From Heterobilharzia americana (lineage: Eukaryota > Platyhelminthes > Trematoda > Strigeidida > Schistosomatidae): a stretch of 64,000 nucleotides of DNA. The notes under the pieces were generated by a model, which saw nothing but the letters and a program-made list of their open reading frames with translations, had not been told where the DNA came from and ran no database searches. Position 1 is the stretch's first letter, and each line of letters starts with the position of its first letter. The position numbers were made by a program, and so were the translations under genes. The stretch covers positions 96,248,708-96,312,707 of the forward strand of contig OX104127.1 in assembly GCA_944470555.2 (NCBI GenBank). The letters are read 5' to 3'. Shown piece after piece: positions 36,001 to 44,560 of this stretch.

Positions 36001-36905
36001 ACACCAAGTTGGTGGGACTAGAACTTTTAAAATAATAAACATGCAGGAATATCTGGATTACTACGCTTCGCGGAAGCGATTGCCATAACCTAACCTTTGC
36101 ATACAGAAGGAGAGTGTGATCAACATATCACTTCCATGGTGTCTACAATTTAGTCTTGTCTCATTTTAATTACGTAATTCTATATTTTAGTCACCTATTT
36201 GTTAGCATCAATTGTTCCATTCCTACATTTCTTACCCTTCTGTTCAGTTAGTTCTGTTGCATACTATACAGTGATTTTGCTGTGCAACTTAAGATTACTG
36301 ACTACCTAATTTTAAATTACCTTATGTGCTGATAACCACTGGACTTTTAGACTGTATGCAGCTTAGGAGTATTCGTGAAATGAAATGGTATCATTTTATT
36401 CTGCGAATTTCGTCCTTCTTGCTTTGCTCATATTTACCAAGAGATCTAAAGGCATATTATTATTGTGCTGGTTGTGTGTTGTTGCTGTCATTATCCCCTA
36501 ATGCTTAATATCATTCATAGTGTGACTAACAAAAGTAAACAGCGGAAAACGATCTTACTCTCGGTTATGTGCTGAAACTAACGTTGGTCATATAGACAAC
36601 AAGAGATCTTAGTAACTGTAAAAGGACCTGGGTATTATTTCCATGCTCATAGTTAGAACGCGTAATGGTGCCTTTTTTGCTTGTCATCTCCAGTGCCGAT
36701 TCATTCATACAATTTAAAACTCCCAGTTAACAACTATATATTATCGACAACTACTACATAAGAGACTCCGGTTGATTCAAGTTTGTCGTTTGTGCATTTC
36801 GAAATCATTCAGTAAAGGTTGATTTTTCGACTAACCTCAGTCATTGACATTTTGTTTAAATTTCAGCCTATCGAAGAAGTTGATGATATAAAGGTGGAAC
36901 TGTGA
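12089..36905 (+). CDS. PDIA6: Protein disulfide-isomerase A6-like (P5), 10 exons
   Basis: ER-lumen thioredoxin-fold oxidoreductase that forms and rearranges disulfides in secreted proteins. CDS exons: 12089-12101, 12845-13035, 13073-13199, 13234-13319, 18218-18332, 20802-20911, 26627-26934, 30235-30307, 32979-33161, 36867-36905. All introns are GT-AG and phases agree, giving 414 residues; PDIA6 proteins are usually about 440. Signal peptide 1-18 (MVKK, then [14 protein letters not shown]). Thioredoxin domain 1: residues 22-135, active site WCGHS at 49-53, cis-Pro 94. Domain 2: 146-240, CGHC at 175-178 split by an intron, cis-Pro 219. C-terminal non-catalytic domain 245-395 with KWGWLWTEA and GGSGYPAMV. 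The tail ends KVEL, an ER-retrieval variant of KDEL. Oddity: the first active site lacks its second cysteine (AGC codon). Domain order and C-terminal phrases separate it from PDIA1, PDIA3 and PDIA4. No trans-splice acceptor or promoter was called. Confidence 0.93.
12102..12844 (+). other. PDIA6 intron 1
   Basis: 743 nt, AT-rich. Other ATGs in it give short frames or wrong-phase donors. Nothing else recognised. Confidence 0.6.
12845..13035 (+). CDS. PDIA6: PDIA6 exon 2 (signal peptide end, first active site)
   Basis: Acceptor TTTTGCAG, donor GTACGT. It encodes the rest of the signal peptide, VIKLTDQNF and [11 protein letters not shown]. The Ser codon AGC in the active site is one change from TGC (Cys). 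Confidence 0.93.
13073..13199 (+). CDS. PDIA6: PDIA6 exon 3
   Basis: Follows a 37-nt intron. It encodes [15 protein letters not shown] and the cis-proline strand [10 protein letters not shown] of thioredoxin domain 1. Confidence 0.93.
13234..13319 (+). CDS. PDIA6: PDIA6 exon 4
   Basis: Follows a 34-nt intron and completes a split glycine codon. It encodes the last helix of domain 1 ([19 protein letters not shown]) and a serine-rich linker. Donor GTAAGT. Confidence 0.92.
13843..14440 (-). pseudogene. RTE ORF, C-terminal part after the frameshift
   Basis: In a different minus frame the protein continues directly: [20 protein letters not shown] and then [64 protein letters not shown], and the end [15 protein letters not shown]. 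This is the conserved C-terminal region of RTE elements. Undoing one base change near 14450 would make the whole ORF continuous, so the copy is young. Confidence 0.88.
14448..16787 (-). pseudogene. RTE ORF, endonuclease-reverse transcriptase part
   Basis: 779 codons from the first ATG. The endonuclease begins even earlier: the same frame stays open upstream to about 17180 and reads [15 protein letters not shown] before the ATG. Endonuclease motifs: [35 protein letters not shown] and [12 protein letters not shown] motifs: [71 protein letters not shown] and [15 protein letters not shown]. All catalytic residues are present. It stops right after [10 protein letters not shown] because of a single-base frameshift; the continuation is in 13843-14440. 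Confidence 0.9.
17084..17590 (-). other. RTE 5' leader with upstream ORF
   Basis: GC-richer than the surroundings. It holds a 97-codon minus frame (17084-17377) without known motif, overlapping in another frame the open extension of the main ORF. It probably includes the internal promoter, which I cannot pinpoint. Confidence 0.45.
17602..18217 (+). other. PDIA6 intron 4, 3' part
   Basis: AT-rich intron sequence between the RTE target duplication and exon 5. No further feature seen. Confidence 0.6.
18218..18332 (+). CDS. PDIA6: PDIA6 exon 5 (start of second thioredoxin domain)
   Basis: Encodes [15 protein letters not shown] and FFAPWCGH. The donor GTAAGT splits the second active-site cysteine codon. 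Confidence 0.95.
18650..19160 (-). mobile_element. 5'-truncated RTE fragment (3' end)
   Basis: In PDIA6 intron 5. The + strand matches the 3' part of the 13646-17590 element with many differences: ACATAGGACCAGGCATTACT near 18668, then the region for the C-terminal protein end (about 18900-19130). Frames are broken. An older copy. Confidence 0.8.
19161..20801 (+). other. PDIA6 intron 5, remainder
   Basis: No gene. A stretch near 19635-19740 (ACTTAGTGGTTAGTCC) resembles the A box of a tRNA-derived SINE but has no good B box. Otherwise AT-rich intron. Confidence 0.4.
20802..20911 (+). CDS. PDIA6: PDIA6 exon 6 (second active-site Cys)
   Basis: Acceptor TTTCCAG. Completes CGHC, then [16 protein letters not shown] and VKVGALDST, ending at TKKYS. 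Donor GTAAGT. Confidence 0.95.
20912..22000 (+). other. PDIA6 intron 6, 5' part
   Basis: AT-rich intron sequence with no recognisable element except a run of twelve G at 21920-21931. Confidence 0.5.
22080..22240 (+). pseudogene. RTE reverse transcriptase scrap
   Basis: One + frame reads [19 protein letters not shown], matching the RTE motif A block (usual [15 protein letters not shown]). Surrounding sequence is too decayed to extend. Confidence 0.5.
22990..23530 (+). mobile_element. RTE 3' fragment, decayed
   Basis: In PDIA6 intron 6, sense. DNA corresponding to the RTE C-terminal region: vestiges of the [14 protein letters not shown] block (23050-23110), the TKTWHQ block (about 23180), and the [10 protein letters not shown] end (23310-23340), then the 3' UTR. 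Several frame changes. A further 60-bp scrap of the same kind lies at about 23580-23640. Confidence 0.8.
23650..25690 (+). other. PDIA6 intron 6, middle
   Basis: No gene or clear repeat recognised in about 2 kb of AT-rich intron. Confidence 0.45.
25690..26330 (+). repeat. tRNA-derived SINE-like repeat, split by a LINE insertion
   Basis: 25690-25792 has an A-box-like AGCTTGGTGGTCTAG and a B-box-like GGGTTCGGACGCC. After the inserted LINE the repeat resumes at 26231 with GTATTGTCACGCAATAGGCG and GGCTCATTG. The repeat at 47680-47880 shows the two halves joined (GGTTTGGGTAGCCAGGCAGTATCAC then TGACTCATTG), which supports this reading. Confidence 0.65.
25793..26230 (-). mobile_element. RTE family-2 fragment with internal deletion
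   Basis: A 438-bp minus-strand insert flanked by a perfect 16-bp duplication, TTGGGAGCCAGGTATT (25777-25792 and 26231-26246). The 3' end is a TTA/ATT tail. The coding part joins RT motif A ([17 protein letters not shown], readable across a shift) directly to the C-terminal end [12 protein letters not shown], so the middle of the element is missing. Either the deletion predates insertion or template switching made it. Confidence 0.85.
26627..26934 (+). CDS. PDIA6: PDIA6 exon 7
   Basis: Largest exon, 308 nt. It encodes [13 protein letters not shown] of domain 2 and the first half of the C-terminal domain ([14 protein letters not shown], then the [13 protein letters not shown] strand). Donor GTATGC; a 56-nt TA repeat starts 36 bases downstream. 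Confidence 0.95.
26971..27026. repeat. TA dinucleotide microsatellite
   Basis: 28 TA units, 36 bases downstream of the exon 7 donor site of PDIA6. Confidence 0.98.
27280..27350 (+). repeat. Possible SINE-like scrap
   Basis: Contains CTGTAGGTCATCGGTTCAG, resembling a tRNA B-box region. Short and weak. Confidence 0.3.
27722..28690 (-). mobile_element. RTE family-2, 5'-truncated 3' fragment
   Basis: In PDIA6 intron 7, antisense. Minus frames carry the family-2 C-terminal phrases: [53 protein letters not shown] and [10 protein letters not shown] at the end. The 3' tail is a TTA/ATT repeat (27722-27740). The nine bases GTACCTTTA occur at both ends (27716-27724 and 28673-28681), a candidate target duplication, but part of that sequence may belong to the element. 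Confidence 0.85.
28700..30234 (+). other. PDIA6 intron 7, 3' part, with SINE-like repeat
   Basis: Mostly unassigned. 29680-29840 has ATTGGTTCAAATTCTAC (B-box-like) followed by CTACCTACAACGACCTTGGC and CAGTATC, the same order as the SINE-like repeat at 47680-47880, so it is probably an old copy of that family. Confidence 0.45.
30235..30307 (+). CDS. PDIA6: PDIA6 exon 8
   Basis: Completes Gly 317, then [16 protein letters not shown] and GGSGYP, a characteristic PDIA6 C-terminal-domain segment. Confidence 0.95.
30308..32978 (+). other. PDIA6 intron 8
   Basis: 2671 nt, AT-rich. No convincing element. The open frame at 31268-31450 has no motif and I treat it as chance. Confidence 0.5.
32979..33161 (+). 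CDS. PDIA6: PDIA6 exon 9
   Basis: 61 codons beginning [11 protein letters not shown] and ending at the acidic tail's start (WDGKDAK). Donor GTAAGC. Confidence 0.95.
33420..34560 (+). mobile_element. RTE relic (end of RT to 3' UTR)
   Basis: In PDIA6 intron 9, sense. The frame 33425-33631 reads [14 protein letters not shown] and [20 protein letters not shown], matching the RTE block [11 protein letters not shown]...[16 protein letters not shown] but with the catalytic YADD changed to YSDG. The C-terminal region follows in broken frames (HGHVLRMPR equivalent near 34050, GGADIFTLL equivalent of the end near 34290) and then 3' UTR to about 34560. Confidence 0.8.
35080..36150 (+). mobile_element. 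Penelope-like element remnant with GIY-YIG motif
   Basis: In PDIA6 intron 9, sense. The frame 35168-35404 contains [18 protein letters not shown] (RT motif B region) and RRIDDTFAV (motif C, usual YVDDTF), then [15 protein letters not shown]. The region [17 protein letters not shown] and [10 protein letters not shown] follows near 35500-35630. At 35870-35910 one frame reads [14 protein letters not shown], the second motif of a GIY-YIG endonuclease, then FTEHVPK. This order (RT then GIY-YIG) defines PLEs. Many stops; dead. Confidence 0.82.
36867..36905 (+). CDS. PDIA6: PDIA6 exon 10 (C-terminus, KVEL, stop)
   Basis: Acceptor AAATTTCAG. Twelve codons with an acidic run and the C-terminal tetrapeptide KVEL, then TGA at 36903. 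No AATAAA was seen in the next kilobase, so the polyadenylation site is unassigned. Confidence 0.92.
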   Translation, partial: PIEEVDDIKVEL

Positions 36906-39900
36906 TGATGCGGTACTTACACGTTTTACATGTTTCGTTATATTGGTTATAGGGACATAATTTATTTTTCTGCCTTTCTCATCGGGTATCACTCCCGTGT
37001 TGTTGTACAATTTATTGTTTTCTTTCCCTATTTCGTATGTATCTTTTTGTTTGAATACAGTTCCGCAACTTTTCTAATTGAATCCGGTTAGCAACAAATG
37101 CCTATCATTTTGAAGGGATCACTTTTTCATTTAGTTCTTGACAAGTCGCAATTGTAATTTATTTGAGTCGTTTGATACCGTATACAATATATTTGTTATC
37201 AAATACGTTACTGGTTGGATAAACAACATTATGTGAGCAATATATTTTGTTTTCGGTCGTCGAAGAGTTATAAGTAAAAAGTAAATTCACGTTAGTTTCA
37301 GTATGTTTTTGAAAACGCATTTATTCGTCTGCACTTTTCCATATATGTAACCCAGAATGACACTATAGTTTATATTAGTTTAGTCTCTGCTGTGATTGAA
37401 CTCTGTTTATTGTTAGTAACAACTGACACCATTTGTAAGCGCGTGTTATAAGCCTATCGGATCACTCGGCTTCTTCTTAGGTAAAGTCATTCAAGCAGAC
37501 TTGAGTCTTGAGAAAAAGCATATTGTCAATGCTAACGAAGTGATGTTCTTATCCTGCAGCAGTCAAAAGTATGTACATTACGGGGTCTAAGCCAAATATG
37601 TCTGAGTAAATTAATGTATTAAATTTGATGAGCAACTGGCGTTATTGCAAAGAGACATGTTACTCACAGGCACCAGTCAATAGCCGTGATATTGATCTCA
37701 TATACTGCGTTACATTAAGTGATCAGAGCGCTCTCTGATTCTTGAAATCGATTAGTGTTAGCTTCATGTTTTATTCGGAATTAGTAATTTTCGTTGTAAT
37801 GAAGACTCACCACTTTACTTATCTTCATTATCACTGGAGGATTTCGGCATAGATGATTTCGTTTACTGTGATCTATCGTTCAAATAATTTAGTTGTCTCT
37901 ACTAAACTGTATGAACAGCATCTTGAAATCCATAGTGTTGCTGTCTGACATGGCAGTCTGACAGTTCAAAAACTGTTCCAGGAACTGGCTGGCTAATGTA
38001 CATTTAATTGAAGTAGATGCCTTCATTGACTTTCCCTGTCTATAATAGGACCTGAATGATATTCAAACTAGTTATATTTTATATTTTAAACCAGGTTTCT
38101 TATCGTAATCTAACGAGGCAGTCATCTTTAGTGGTAAGCACAAAATATTCTGACTTAGGTATGTAAAAAAGAATGTACAATCAGAAAAAATAAAGGGTTC
38201 TAGTTCAGTTTAATTACTGATTTGCTTAATAAGCTGGTGAACATCTGTGCCTAGATGCATAACAATCCTCAAACTAATAAACTTATTCACTTGTCCAACA
38301 ATGCTGTACGTTTCGATTCAGCGGAGTAGTTTAAAATGAAATAGTTTGACTAGGCATCAATTTTTCGAAGATGGACTATTGAAACACTTTTTTACTGTTG
38401 ATACTAAATGATTATCGCGTCTACTCTTTCGAAATCTATTGACGACAATAAAAAATCATAATCTCTTTTTCTTAGGTTGATCATGAAGAGAAATGCTAAG
38501 ATGAAAGTAACAGTTAATTTAATGATGTGAGGATAAAGCATTTTATCACATGGTCGATAATTGTTTCCTCCCTAGTGTAAAAAAGTTATGAATAAATTAG
38601 ATACTTAGGATAAGATGCAATACAACAATCAGCCAATTGTTTGCATAAATTGAAATGATCATAAAGTCGCGTAGCTAAGCTTACTAATAGCCTGGAAATT
38701 TCTATGCATTAAATTAAGAAAGAAAATAGAAAAAAGTACATGCATTTGAAAATCCCAAAAGTTATGATTGGTTCATACCAGAAATACGCATTTTCTTTAT
38801 TTACTGATTCAAATGGAAATAATTAGAAGTCGATGATTGAACGGCTTAACAATAAGATGAAAATCTTGTAGCTAGATAAATAACATTTGGAACACTCTTA
38901 ACAGCAAAATCATCGAAGTGACAGAAGTCATGGGACAGGTTTGTCGTTGATAAATTAAATTTCAGGCGATAAAAGGTCATTCTTCAATTTTAACTATGAA
39001 GTCGTTTACTTGGTAACAGTTTGATAAGGTGACCGGTAAGGATATCAACAAAATCTAACGAAATTGGTTTCACCAAAATGCAACCAATCGCATGGGAAAG
39101 AAAAGTGCAGCGCTTCTCTTTATGTACACTGCACTGCTTCCTTCCAGAACAATACAAATAGAATCATTTTGTAATCAGAGACTCGAAATTCATGACAAGT
39201 TGGTTAAATAAGAGAGATTTGGAATCAGAAGCTTGGTCTAAGAAGATATATTGAAATTATTTGAGACATTTGTTTAGACTAAACAGTTTTATGGTATAAA
39301 ACAAAGGCAGCTGCGAAAGTCCTCGCCCTTTTACAAACAAACTGATTCCCGTCGTTATAAACGAACAGTGAGGAGTCACGTGTAGACGAATATAATTTTT
39401 AGTTGCTTTCGAATGGAGAAGTAAGTGCTATTGCTATGAATCTTATATTCTTCGAAGGAAACGTAAGTTGTCGTCGAACTCCATTAGTTTTCTTCCAGAT
39501 GGCACTGTAGTTCTGAATAATGGTTAACAAAAGTGTTCACTAATGTGTGAGACAAAATATCTGCACGTTTTCGTAATAAAATATGGGACAAAGCAATAAA
39601 GTTTAAAGCTTAGACGATAGAATAGGCTTGTTTACTCAATAGTTTCCTATCGCCATGTTATTAGAAGAGTTTTCGTTGGAAGGTCGGTTATACAGTAAGA
39701 TTTCCTAGGTACAGATTGATCTCGTTTGACGTCAAGGGAAACCCTCAGAGATTAATCTTCGTTATGTTCAGAACTTTCTAGATGATTCACTAGGAAATGT
39801 GGGTTCACTGTTTATAAGCAATGCAGACTTATTTCCTTTGCTATTTCTTACGTTTATTGGCTGCCTAAACCACTCCCACAGATCATTATGTTTAATAATA

Positions 39901-40800
39901 TTGGTAAACGTCTTCAGTGATAAGCGGTAATACAATGATGAATTTTTTCTTAAAAAAGAATCAGTCCTAGAAACAATATGGTGGATAGAGTATAGCATTC
40001 TTAATCAAAAGTAGGATTTACGGGGAATGCAATTAACCAACAAGCTGAACTAAAACACAGCCAATTCAAACAAACATTGCCAGGAGTTTACGTCTACTAG
40101 GTATAACCCCGGTTACAGTTTTGTATAGTTTTGCCATCCGAGAAAACAAAAAGCTGTTTTAGGGCTTGGCAGTTGCCTTCATATCGGGACTTGTATTCTC
40201 AAAGACTATAAAAATATCGTGTTTTATTTATCAGTGATTTCGCTTCTCTGAGGTCCCATGTGCTTAAGTTGTTCGGAGCTATCAGCGTTTAATGTAACCT
40301 CTGCTGTTTTCAGTTTTTTTAAGATAAGAGGACTAAGTTCATAGGCTTTTTATCATTTGTGCGATTTCCCCTGTTTCCCTTAGAATTTATAGATACACAT
40401 ATAGAGTTTTCGTAATAAATGGATCCATTGATTGACTTGTAATTTACTACTCGACGCAAATAGAATTTCCGAGTTCAACCCTATTTCAAGGCTGAACATG
40501 TACACTGATGCAAAGTTTGAAATATTTGCTATTGCCCATTGATTTTTGGTCTTTTTCACGCTTTTACTCTATGATGAAAAATATCTTGGCATGAATAGTT
40601 GACTCTTTGCCTTATGTTAGTGTCGGGTTCGGACTGTGGTCATTTAGTAGTTCGAGCAGGGATATTTCTGTATCGAAACACAATACAGGCTCAATCTGAA
40701 AGTGTTCCTCAACTAAGTCGATGATAAGTATACTAATGTTGCTTTCGATGAGTAAATGAATAGACAGTTATTGAAACAGAATAACGTCACTCATCTAGAA
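36906..40800. other. PDIA6 3' flank and intergenic DNA
   Basis: AT-rich. The PDIA6 3' UTR starts here but its end is not visible; the first AATAAA I noticed is near 38190. No gene recognised. The minus frame 39768-39998 has no known motif. Confidence 0.5.
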
Positions 40801-40814
40801 TAATCCCGGGCCCA

Positions 40815-41220
40815 TCATTCTGCTGTAAAAACAGCATTAAAAAACATAACTGACCTTAAGAAAAAGTTAGGGTCAACAGATTTCAGCAGTTTTTCTAAAA
40901 TAACATTCGCTTCGGCGTACTCCTAAAGACTGCGAGAACAAAAAGAAGCGAAAGCAAGCCAAATGGAAAAGACTCTAGAAGTAGTTAGCAGAAATTTTTA
41001 GAGAGGTATTTAAGGCAGCGGTGATGGACGATAGTAGACAGTCGTTCAGACCTAATGCAAAAACTGGGATGAAGAGGTCAATGGTTAGTGAGACAGAATT
41101 GTAAAATGACTCTGATGCATTTGTTGAAAAGATTACTACATTAGGTGGACATCTCCGAGGAGTAGTTCTACTGACCCCCAGCAACACTTTGGTCATCTAC
41201 AACTGAGTCCCACTCTCAAT
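40815..41220 (+). pseudogene. Possible decayed coding sequence, unassigned
   Basis: Three consecutive + frames read like protein: AVKTALKNITDLKKKLGSTD then FSSFSKITFASAYS; REQKEAKASQMEKTLEVV; and LAEIFREVFKAAVMDDSRQS then FRPNAKTGMKRS with a stop and NDSDAFVEKITTLGGHLRG. This looks like one CDS broken by two frameshifts and one stop. I do not recognise the protein. It could be a host pseudogene, exons, or an unknown transposon. Confidence 0.3.
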
Positions 41221-41306
41221 GAAATATTCAGATAGTCACCATCTCTTGTGGAATTTGAGAAGCATGTAGATAAAAGGAAGTGTGAACAGCAGCAGAGAGT
41301 GGTGCT

Positions 41307-42124
41307 GAAATAATGGAGAATATTTGTAGATCAGGTGGATCGTCTTGGTTGTATTGTGTTCTCTGAGCTGGGTTGTTTAATCGTGAAGCCTTCATCCTCT
41401 TGCTAGACGACATCATCAGCACTAACTTCAGTATGAAGTGAGCTGTCAATATCTCTCCATGAGTGATTTAGTGGCTCGCTCTGACGATGTAGTCTGTGAT
41501 TGGTTGTTTCCCTCGATTGTTGTATTATTGATTGCATAGACTTTCCTGTTGGCTGTTCCTCTGCTTGACTTCTGACCTTTCTGTCGTTTATCATTTTTCT
41601 TATTGGTTGATGGATTGGGTCTATGTCTATACATCTGTTGATTGCTGACTGACCTGAATGCCAAGCTTCTAGGAATTCTCTGACATTCTTTGTGTTTCCT
41701 CTGTCCAAAGTTTCTACGTTGTCCAAGTTGAATTCATGTCCATAATTAACCATGTGCATTGAAATGAGTGAGGAAATGTCGTGGCGTTTAATAGCCAATT
41801 GGTGCTCATTAGGACGAAGGCGAAGAGGGCGGCTACATTTATTGCAGTTGATTTTGTAAATGATATTCAGTTTGTCTTCTTTGCTTGTTGCATCCTTTGG
41901 TCTGCATAATAGTGTTTGAAGGGGATTTGTTGATTTATGAGCCACACCAATTCCAAGTGGTCTCAGTAATCTTGTCGTGATTTCTGATATATTCTTTATG
42001 TATGGTAGGACGATGAGTTTGTTGATTTCTGTCGATGACTTTGTAGTTGATGATGTACGGGACAGGCATCTTCTGATCAATTTTCGTGGGTAGCCGTTCT
42101 TCTTTAAAAGTGGACATCAAGTAT
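41307..42124 (-). mobile_element. PLE copy A, 5'-truncated
   Basis: The minus frame 41403-42080 carries the C-terminal part of a Penelope-like protein (VLPYIKNISEITTRLLRPLG, INCNKCSRPLRLRPNEHQLA, REFLEAWHSGQSAINRCIDI). The copy ends 3' at about 41350. It is followed, in element direction, by 44 bases (41349-41307) resembling the 5' end region of the copy at 58443-61050. Its 5' end at 42124 lies 3 bases from the start of copy B, which points the other way. Confidence 0.88.
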
Positions 42125-42127
42125 AAA

Positions 42128-43543
42128 CATAGAAAACGATGAGTTAATGATATCCTTCGATGTCACAGCACTATACACATCCATCGAACCCCAATTGGCC
42201 AAAGAAACTATGTCCCTTCTGCTCAATGAAGACAAAAGCCTTTCAGAACGCACAAAACTCAAATGTTCAAGTCTGATGGAACTCATCAACCTCTGTCTGA
42301 CAACATACTTCCAATTCAACGGCAAGGTATACAAACAGATGAAAGGAACTCCAATGGGATCACTGATATCCGGATTAATTGCAGAAGCAGTGATGCAGAG
42401 ACTGGAAGTCATCATCCTACCTGTGATCAAACCAAAATTCTGGAATCGCTATGTGGACGACACTTTTGTCATCATTGAATAAGATGATATAGAAAACACC
42501 CACAGTTTGATCAACAACGTTCTCAATGACATCAAATTCACAATGGAGAAAGAGTCAAACAACAAACTACCATTCCTAGATGTTCTAGTTAGTAGGACAA
42601 ATACGGGGAAGCTGGAAACCCAAGTGTACAGGAAGCCAACACACACTGATCAAATCCTCAACTACAATAGCAACAACCCAACGGCACACAAAATCAGTTG
42701 CTTGCAGACTCTATTCGAAAGAGCGAGAAAACACTGCAGCACAACAGCTTCACGGAGAAACGAAGAAAATTACTTGATATCCACCCTAAAGAAGAACGGC
42801 TACCCACGAAAATTGATCAGAAGATGCCTGTCCCGTACATCATCAACTACAAAGTCATCGACAGAAATCAACAAACTCATCGTCCTACCATACATAAAGA
42901 ATATATCAGAAATCACGACAAGATTACTGAGACCACTTGGAATTGGTGTGGCTCATAAATCAACAAATCCCCTTCAAACACTATTATGCAGACCAAAGGA
43001 TGCAACAAGCAAAGAAGACAAACTGAATATCATTTACAAAATCAACTGCAATAAATGTAGCCGCCCTCTTCGCCTTCGTCCACATGAGCACCAATTGGCT
43101 ATTAAACGCCACGACATTTCCTCACTCATTTCAATGCACATGGTTAATTATGGACATGAATTCAACTTGGACAACGTAGAAACTTTGGACAGAGGAAACA
43201 CAAAGAATGTCAGAGAATTCCTAGAAGCTTGGCATTCAGGTCAGTCAGCAATCAACAGATGTATAGACATAGACCCAATCCATCAACCAATAAGAAAAAT
43301 GATAAACGACAGAAAGGTCAGAAGTCAAGCAGAGGAACAGCCAACAGGAAAGTCTATGCAATCAATAATACAACAATCGAGGGAAACAACCAATCACAGA
43401 CTACATCGTCAGAGCGAGCCACTAAATCACTCATGGAGAGATATTGACAGCTCACTTCATACTGAAGTTAGTGCTGATGATGTTGTCGAGCAAGAGGATG
43501 AAGGCTTCACGATTAAACAACCCAGCTCAGAGAACACAATACA
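42128..43543 (+). mobile_element. PLE copy B, RT to C-terminus, inactive
   Basis: Frame 42147-42482 holds RT motif A (ISFDVTALYTSI), motif B (GTPMGSLISGLIAEA) and motif C (RYVDDTFVIIE), then a TAA stop. Frame 42507-43622 continues with KLPFLDVLVSRTNTGKLETQ and YRKPTHTDQILNYNSNNP, and the C-terminal region ending near 43543. Catalytic RT residues are intact. The GIY-YIG region keeps IIYKINCNKC and the downstream EHQLAIKRHD and EAWHSG blocks, but no YxGxTG motif lies between them. The N-terminal third is absent. Confidence 0.9.
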
Positions 43544-43793
43544 CAAAACTGCCACTGTCAAGGTCTTCATTACATCTTCAGTCATTACCTGGTATCAGTT
43601 AACAAATGCACATTGGTTGTGAAACAATGTCGTAATAGTATTGAAAACATTGATGACCGTCTTGATATACTCATTATTGGCCATCAACTCACCTAACCAT
43701 TTTACATAGAGATCAAGAATCGAATTATTTACAGAATGTTTAACAAAGAAATAATCGAAAATTCAATCAGCTAATAAGATCTGACGAATAAAG

Positions 43794-43983
43794 TTCAGTA
43801 AAAGAAAATGATTCAACGAGTTCAACGGTTGTACGAGGATCAGCATCAAATAGCATTAATGAGGGTGGGACTAAATTTGAATGTAAAAGAAAGACTTTGA
43901 AGGTGAAAGATTCAGATCCTATTACAGAACCTGTTGTATCTCTTAAACCGAAGCAGGAAGCGAATGTAGCAAGACAAAAGGCT
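43794..43983 (+). other. Possible host exon inside the inverted duplication
   Basis: After an AG at 43792-43793 one + frame is open for 63 codons (SVKENDSTSSTVVRGSASNS, then SINEGGTKFECKRKTLKVKD and VSLKPKQEANVARQ) and ends at a canonical GTAAGTATA donor at 43984. Composition is Ser/Lys/Glu-rich. The opposite strand is also open (43767-44090 minus). Gene unknown; the second copy is at about 57997-58186. Confidence 0.3.
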
Positions 43984-44389
43984 GTAAGTATAACTTCAAA
44001 TCCAACAATTTGTTGCACTAAGTTTTCTGAAAATAGTGAAAAAGGTATATTCTGATCAACAAGCAGCGGCTTACACAATAAAACGTTCATAAAAATCTTC
44101 CTCCGATTTTAGGAATACTGGACTTATATTTAAAAAAGTCTTGATAAAAAACAAGCAACATAATTCCGCGTAAGCAACGCGATCCTCAGAATAGGATATC
44201 AAAGATAAGATAGGTATTATTAACATGAGTAGGAGGAGGAGGAGCAGGAAATGCGCCACGCAGAACATATAACCTTCCTAATACATAAAGCGCAGGGAAT
44301 TCTTAAAAATAAAATAATGATAGGTGAATGATTGGAGGGGCAGATCAGTAATATATTTTCAAAATAGGTCCCTCAGTTATTTTTAGCAG

Positions 44390-44560
44390 CGGAATGTAGG
44401 AGGAAGCAATAACATTACCACCACTGGTTTCGATTCTAAGCTATATGTATTAACCTCCCATGCCACTGAGTTGCATAATCATTCGGACTCAAATCCAGCA
44501 AATGCTAACCCGATACGACTGTGCTTTATGCCAAAGCGCCAGGTCATACACTGACAACCC
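44390..44560 (-). repeat. SINE-like repeat in the duplicated flank
   Basis: The minus strand contains GATTTGAGTCCGAATG and AGAATCGAAACCAGTGG, resembling tRNA-type box elements. Present in both arms of the inverted duplication. Weak family assignment. Confidence 0.3.

Noticed and set aside
43470..43505. Possible hammerhead ribozyme core (CTGATGA followed by GATGAAGG) at the 3' end of PLE copies
   Set aside because: Hammerheads are known in PLEs and schistosome SINEs, but the GAAA half of the core and a proper stem II are missing here. Other CTGATGA occurrences in the window also lack the second half.
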